Shown: positions 61,553 to 64,000 of the stretch, piece by piece
Layout of the letters: the number at the start of each line of letters is the position of its first letter
Position numbering within the stretch: the first letter of the stretch is position 1
NCBI GenBank assembly: GCA_945952045.1
Contig: CAMFHE010000006.1
Coordinates: 108,026 to 172,025, forward strand
DNA length: 64,000 nucleotides
Source: an uncultured Rhizobium sp.
GTDB lineage: Bacteria; Pseudomonadota; Alphaproteobacteria; Rhizobiales; Rhizobiaceae
Direction: 5' to 3'
Translations under genes and position numbers: made by a program
The notes under the pieces: model-generated
Told to the model about the DNA's origin: nothing
The model's database searches: none
The model's input: only the letters and a program-made list of their open reading frames with translations

Positions 61553-62500
61553 TCAGAACGGAGAATCCGGGAAGTAGAAGTTCTTGGCGTTATCCTTGGT
61601 GACGAGCGTGGCGTCGAGGATGTAATTGCCGTGAACCGGAACCTGATCGATGAGGCCAGCGGCCGTCAGTTCCATGGCGGTGCCCACCATTGCCGGCGGA
61701 TAGAGCACGTCGACCGGGATCATCTTGTCGCCGTCCATGACCTTCTTGATCATGTCCTTGGAGCCGGCGCCGGCCACGACATACTGGATGTCGGTGCGCT
61801 TGGCCTGCTCGATGGCCTGCAGCACGCCGACGGCCATGTCGTCGTCCTGGCACCAGACCACATCGATCTTCGGATATTTCGTCAGATAGTCCTGCATGAC
61901 CTTGAAGGCGTCGTCGCGGTTCCAGTTGCCGTACTGGCGGTCGAGAACCTTGACCTTGGAGCCGGCGATGCCCTTGTCGAAACCGTCCTGGCGCTGCTGG
62001 TCGATCGGGATCGGCAGGCCGCGGATGATGACGACTTCGGCATTCGGGGTCTTCTCGGCAATGTATTTGCCGGCGACTTCGCCGAGTGCGGGATTGTTGC
62101 CGGCGACATAGAGGTCACGTACGGAATTGTCGTTGTTCGAAGGCGCGCGGTCGACCAGCGCCACGAACTTGCCCTTGTCCTTTACTTCCTTGATGGCGTT
62201 GACCAGCGGATCGGGGTCGGTCGGCAGGATGACGAGGGCGTCGATGCCCTGCGTTTCCAGATCCTGTACGGCATTGGCCTGCGAGGCCGGATCCGGCGAG
62301 GTCTTGACGATGACGTTGAGGCCCGGATGCTCGGCCATCAGCTTCTTGGCGACGCGTTCGGCATGGAAGACGACGCCGGAGGTCCAGCCGTGGTCGGCGG
62401 CGGGAATCGAGACGCCGATCGTATAGTTCTTGTCCTGGGCATAGGCCGTGCCGGCAAGGGTAAGGGCTACGGTCGCAAGACCGAGCAAAAGTTTGCGCAT
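61553..62500 (-). CDS. CUT2 sugar ABC transporter, periplasmic binding protein (RbsB-like)
   Basis: A 315-residue ribose-type binding protein with a signal peptide (1-21, ending AYA). Mature features: NYTIGVSIPAADHGWTSGV, SQANAVQDLETQGIDALVILPTDPD, CQDDDMAVGVLQAIEQA and VPVDVLYPPAMVG, all typical of the RbsB fold. It belongs with the permease upstream (82-base gap) and the ATPase cut by the right edge. Ligand unknown; inositol, allose or xylose-type sugars are possible. AGGAGGAAAAC precedes the ATG. Confidence 0.93.
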   Translation of the reverse strand: MRKLLLGLATVALTLAGTAYAQDKNYTIGVSIPAADHGWTSGVVFHAERVAKKLMAEHPGLNVIVKTSPDPASQANAVQDLETQGIDALVILPTDPDPLVNAIKEVKDKGKFVALVDRAPSNNDNSVRDLYVAGNNPALGEVAGKYIAEKTPNAEVVIIRGLPIPIDQQRQDGFDKGIAGSKVKVLDRQYGNWNRDDAFKVMQDYLTKYPKIDVVWCQDDDMAVGVLQAIEQAKRTDIQYVVAGAGSKDMIKKVMDGDKMIPVDVLYPPAMVGTAMELTAAGLIDQVPVHGNYILDATLVTKDNAKNFYFPDSPF

Positions 62501-62581
62501 GTTTTCCTCCCAACGATTTCAGGGTCTTGTCGTCTTTGTTGGACCGGGCGCCCTGCAATCCCGGCCGAAGTCTTTGGGCTC

Positions 62582-63586
62582 TCAGCCCTTGCGGACCAGC
62601 GAGCGCTGCACCAGCATGGCGATGATGATGATCGCGCCCTGGATCGCGCCGATCAGATATTCGCTGATGAAATTCGACAACAGCATGATGTTGCCGACGA
62701 GTTCGAGAATGAAGGCGCCGCAGATCGTGCCCCAGACACGGCCAGCACCCCCTTTCAGCGCCGTGCCGCCGACGACGACGGCGGTGATCGCCTGCAATTC
62801 CCAGAGAATGCCGGTCGTTGCGGACGTCGAGCCGAGGCGCGGCACATAGAGCAGCACGGCAATCGCCACGCAAAGCCCCTGGATGACGAAGGCGATGGCG
62901 CGCACTCGGTTGACGGCGATGCCGGAATAGCGCGCGACATCGCTGTTCGAACCGACCGCCACCACATGCCGGCCATAACGGGTACGGTAAAGGATGAAGG
63001 CGGCGATCGCCGTCACAAGCAGGATCACGAGGATCGGCACCGGCACGCCGAAGATCGAGCCGAAATAGGCCGGGCGATAGATCGTCTGGATCTCGGCCGA
63101 GCGCAGCGTGATCGCTCCGCCCTGCGACAGCCAGGTCGTCAGGCCACGATAGATGCCCATGGTGCCGAGCGTTGCGATGAAGGGTTCGATCTTGCCGACC
63201 GTGGTGATCAGCCCGTTGGCGAGGCCGCACAGCCCCCCGACAATGATGGTGAAGACCACGGCCGCGACCAGCATCAACGTCGGATCGGCAATCACCCCGG
63301 AATTCATCAGCAAAATCATCAGGCTGGCGACGAAGGCCACCATCGAGCCGACAGAAAGATCGAGATCGCCCGCCGAAATGACGAAGGTGGCTCCGACTGC
63401 GATGATGGCGATGAAGGCGCAGCGCGTCGCGACATTGGCGAGATTGGTGATGCCGATGAAATTCGGATTGACCAGCGCGCCGACGATCAGGAGCAGGATC
63501 AGCGCCGCGAATGGCGCTACGGCCCTCAGATCGATGTCGCGCCAGGAGCGGCGGCGGCTCTCTCTCGTCTCCTCGTTCATGCTCAT
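62582..63586 (-). CDS. CUT2 sugar ABC transporter permease (RbsC-like)
   Basis: A permease of about 334 residues with eight to ten hydrophobic segments, the SAGDLDLSVGSMVAF signature and GGTALKGGAGRVWGT near the C-terminus. The start at 63586 is used; GTG at 63592 fits the GGAGG site better in spacing and ATG at 63580 is also possible. It is a single permease, so the pore is a homodimer. A 35-base perfect inverted repeat and another repeat lie between it and the ATPase gene. Confidence 0.92.
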   Translation of the reverse strand: MSMNEETRESRRRSWRDIDLRAVAPFAALILLLIVGALVNPNFIGITNLANVATRCAFIAIIAVGATFVISAGDLDLSVGSMVAFVASLMILLMNSGVIADPTLMLVAAVVFTIIVGGLCGLANGLITTVGKIEPFIATLGTMGIYRGLTTWLSQGGAITLRSAEIQTIYRPAYFGSIFGVPVPILVILLVTAIAAFILYRTRYGRHVVAVGSNSDVARYSGIAVNRVRAIAFVIQGLCVAIAVLLYVPRLGSTSATTGILWELQAITAVVVGGTALKGGAGRVWGTICGAFILELVGNIMLLSNFISEYLIGAIQGAIIIIAMLVQRSLVRKG

Positions 63587-63626
63587 GTCCACTTCAGCCT
63601 CCCCGCCCGTTTCCGGGTATTTTTTA

Positions 63627-63661
63627 GAGTCTGTCAGGTTCATTCTGAACCTGACAGACTC
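63627..63661. repeat. Perfect intergenic inverted repeat
   Basis: GAGTCTGTCAGGTTCA and its exact complement are separated by only TTC. It lies between ATPase and permease genes. It looks like one of the mobile palindromic elements of rhizobial genomes; as RNA it would form a very stable stem. Confidence 0.75.
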
Positions 63662-63679
63662 CAAGATTCTTTGTTTTCG

Positions 63680-63725
63680 TTTGTCTTTTCGGGAAAACCG
63701 GTTCCCACTTTCCCTGACAAACTTT
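63680..63725. repeat. RIME-like rhizobial intergenic repeat
   Basis: The stretch containing GGGAAAACCGGTTCCCACT, followed by TTCCCTGACAAACTTTAA, matches my memory of a repeat found many times between genes of Rhizobium and Agrobacterium. It contains the palindrome GGGAAAACCGGTTCCC (one mismatch). It directly follows the inverted repeat at 63627-63661. Confidence 0.6.
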
Positions 63726-63743
63726 AAGGTCGTCGTTGCGCGC

Positions 63744-64000
63744 TCAAGCGGCCTTGTTTTTCAGGCCGGCGGCATAACGCACGATTTCCTGTTCCGAGAT
63801 TTCATCGCCTTCGAGAACCCCGACGATCCGGCCCTCGCGCATCACCGCGACGCGGGTGCAGAGACCGATGACTTCGGGCATTTCCGAGGAAACGACGATG
63901 ATCGAGCGCCCGTCGCGGGCAAGCGCCGAGATGAAATGATAGATTTGCTGCTTGGTGCCGACATCGATGCCGCGCGTCGGCTCGTCGATGATGATGATCT
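63744..64000 (-). CDS. CUT2 sugar ABC transporter ATPase, C-terminal end (cut by window)
   Basis: The last 84 residues of an ATPase transcribed leftward; the rest lies right of the window. Visible are the Walker B and D-loop IIIDEPTRGIDVGTKQQIY, the switch region IIVVSSEMPEV, and a C-terminus typical of RbsA/XylG-type double-domain ATPases. It is upstream of the permease and binding-protein genes of the same importer. Confidence 0.92.
   Translation of the reverse strand, partial: IIIIDEPTRGIDVGTKQQIYHFISALARDGRSIIVVSSEMPEVIGLCTRVAVMREGRIVGVLEGDEISEQEIVRYAAGLKNKAA

Noticed and set aside
61631..63727. 698-codon plus-strand frame opposite the CUT2 binding-protein and permease genes
   Set aside because: Shadow of two clear leftward genes; composition is His/Arg/Asp-rich as expected for such shadows.

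Overview
Organism and replicon. The window is GC-rich, tightly packed DNA of the Rhizobiaceae type (Rhizobium/Sinorhizobium/Agrobacterium relatives). Three things point to a large secondary replicon (megaplasmid or chromid): a complete repA-repB-repC cassette (19741-23438) with its intergenic antisense RNA; minCDE (55932-57799), which in several Rhizobiaceae sits on such replicons; and a high density of sugar-uptake and surface-polysaccharide genes. I saw no tRNA, rRNA, insertion sequence, prophage or CRISPR array. Species cannot be named from this sequence alone.

Layout. (1) 1-3852: end of a polysaccharide operon: cellulose-synthase-like glycosyltransferase (cut by the left edge), UDP-glucose dehydrogenase, a DUF995 protein and a secreted GH26-like hydrolase. 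(2) 3983-6059: agmatinase-family ureohydrolase, then ribB behind a well-formed FMN riboswitch. (3) 6152-11896: CUT2 (rhamnose/autoinducer-2 type) ABC importer with a divergent DeoR repressor. (4) 12022-18631: tyrosine-phosphatase-like protein, then an overlapping signalling operon: GAF hybrid histidine kinase with three receiver domains, CheR methyltransferase, and a receiver-PAS-HWE kinase-receiver protein. (5) 18659-24277: xylulose-reductase-like SDR, parS-like palindrome, repABC with ctRNA and in-gene origin, then a convergent HD-GYP gene whose 3' end overlaps repC. (6) 24689-34892: surface-polysaccharide island (Gfo/Idh oxidoreductase, AT-rich DUF6492 protein, two GT2 and one GT26 glycosyltransferases, Wzy-, Wzx- and Wzz-like proteins, sugar epimerase).

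(7) 35218-48611: a carbohydrate catabolic island: FGGY kinase, DeoR-type repressor with repeated operator-like motifs, deoxyribose-phosphate aldolase, a two-domain ALDH16-like dehydrogenase, RbsD/FucU mutarotase, ribokinase-like kinase, a CUT1 ABC importer and a zinc alcohol dehydrogenase. The simplest reading is import of a (deoxy)pentose, anomer conversion, phosphorylation, aldol cleavage to glyceraldehyde 3-phosphate plus acetaldehyde, and acetaldehyde oxidation. (8) 48666-55602: PNPOx-like stress protein, Ohr peroxidase, D-alanine catabolism (dadA, alanine racemase, divergent Lrp regulator), omega-aminotransferase with a divergent XRE-cupin regulator, and a NUDIX hydrolase. (9) 55603-59078: minCDE behind a perfect CtrA-type box, then class II fructose-bisphosphate aldolase. 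(10) 59139-64000: a leftward unit for another sugar: ATPase (cut by the right edge), permease and periplasmic binding protein of a CUT2 importer, then a xylose-isomerase-like protein and a Gfo/Idh dehydrogenase. An internal terminator and intergenic repeats lie within this unit.

How the parts fit. Most of the window imports and degrades plant- or soil-derived sugars and builds surface polysaccharide. Interleaved with these are replicon maintenance and division-site functions and a dense sensory module. Functions come from motifs and gene context read by eye; no database search was possible.
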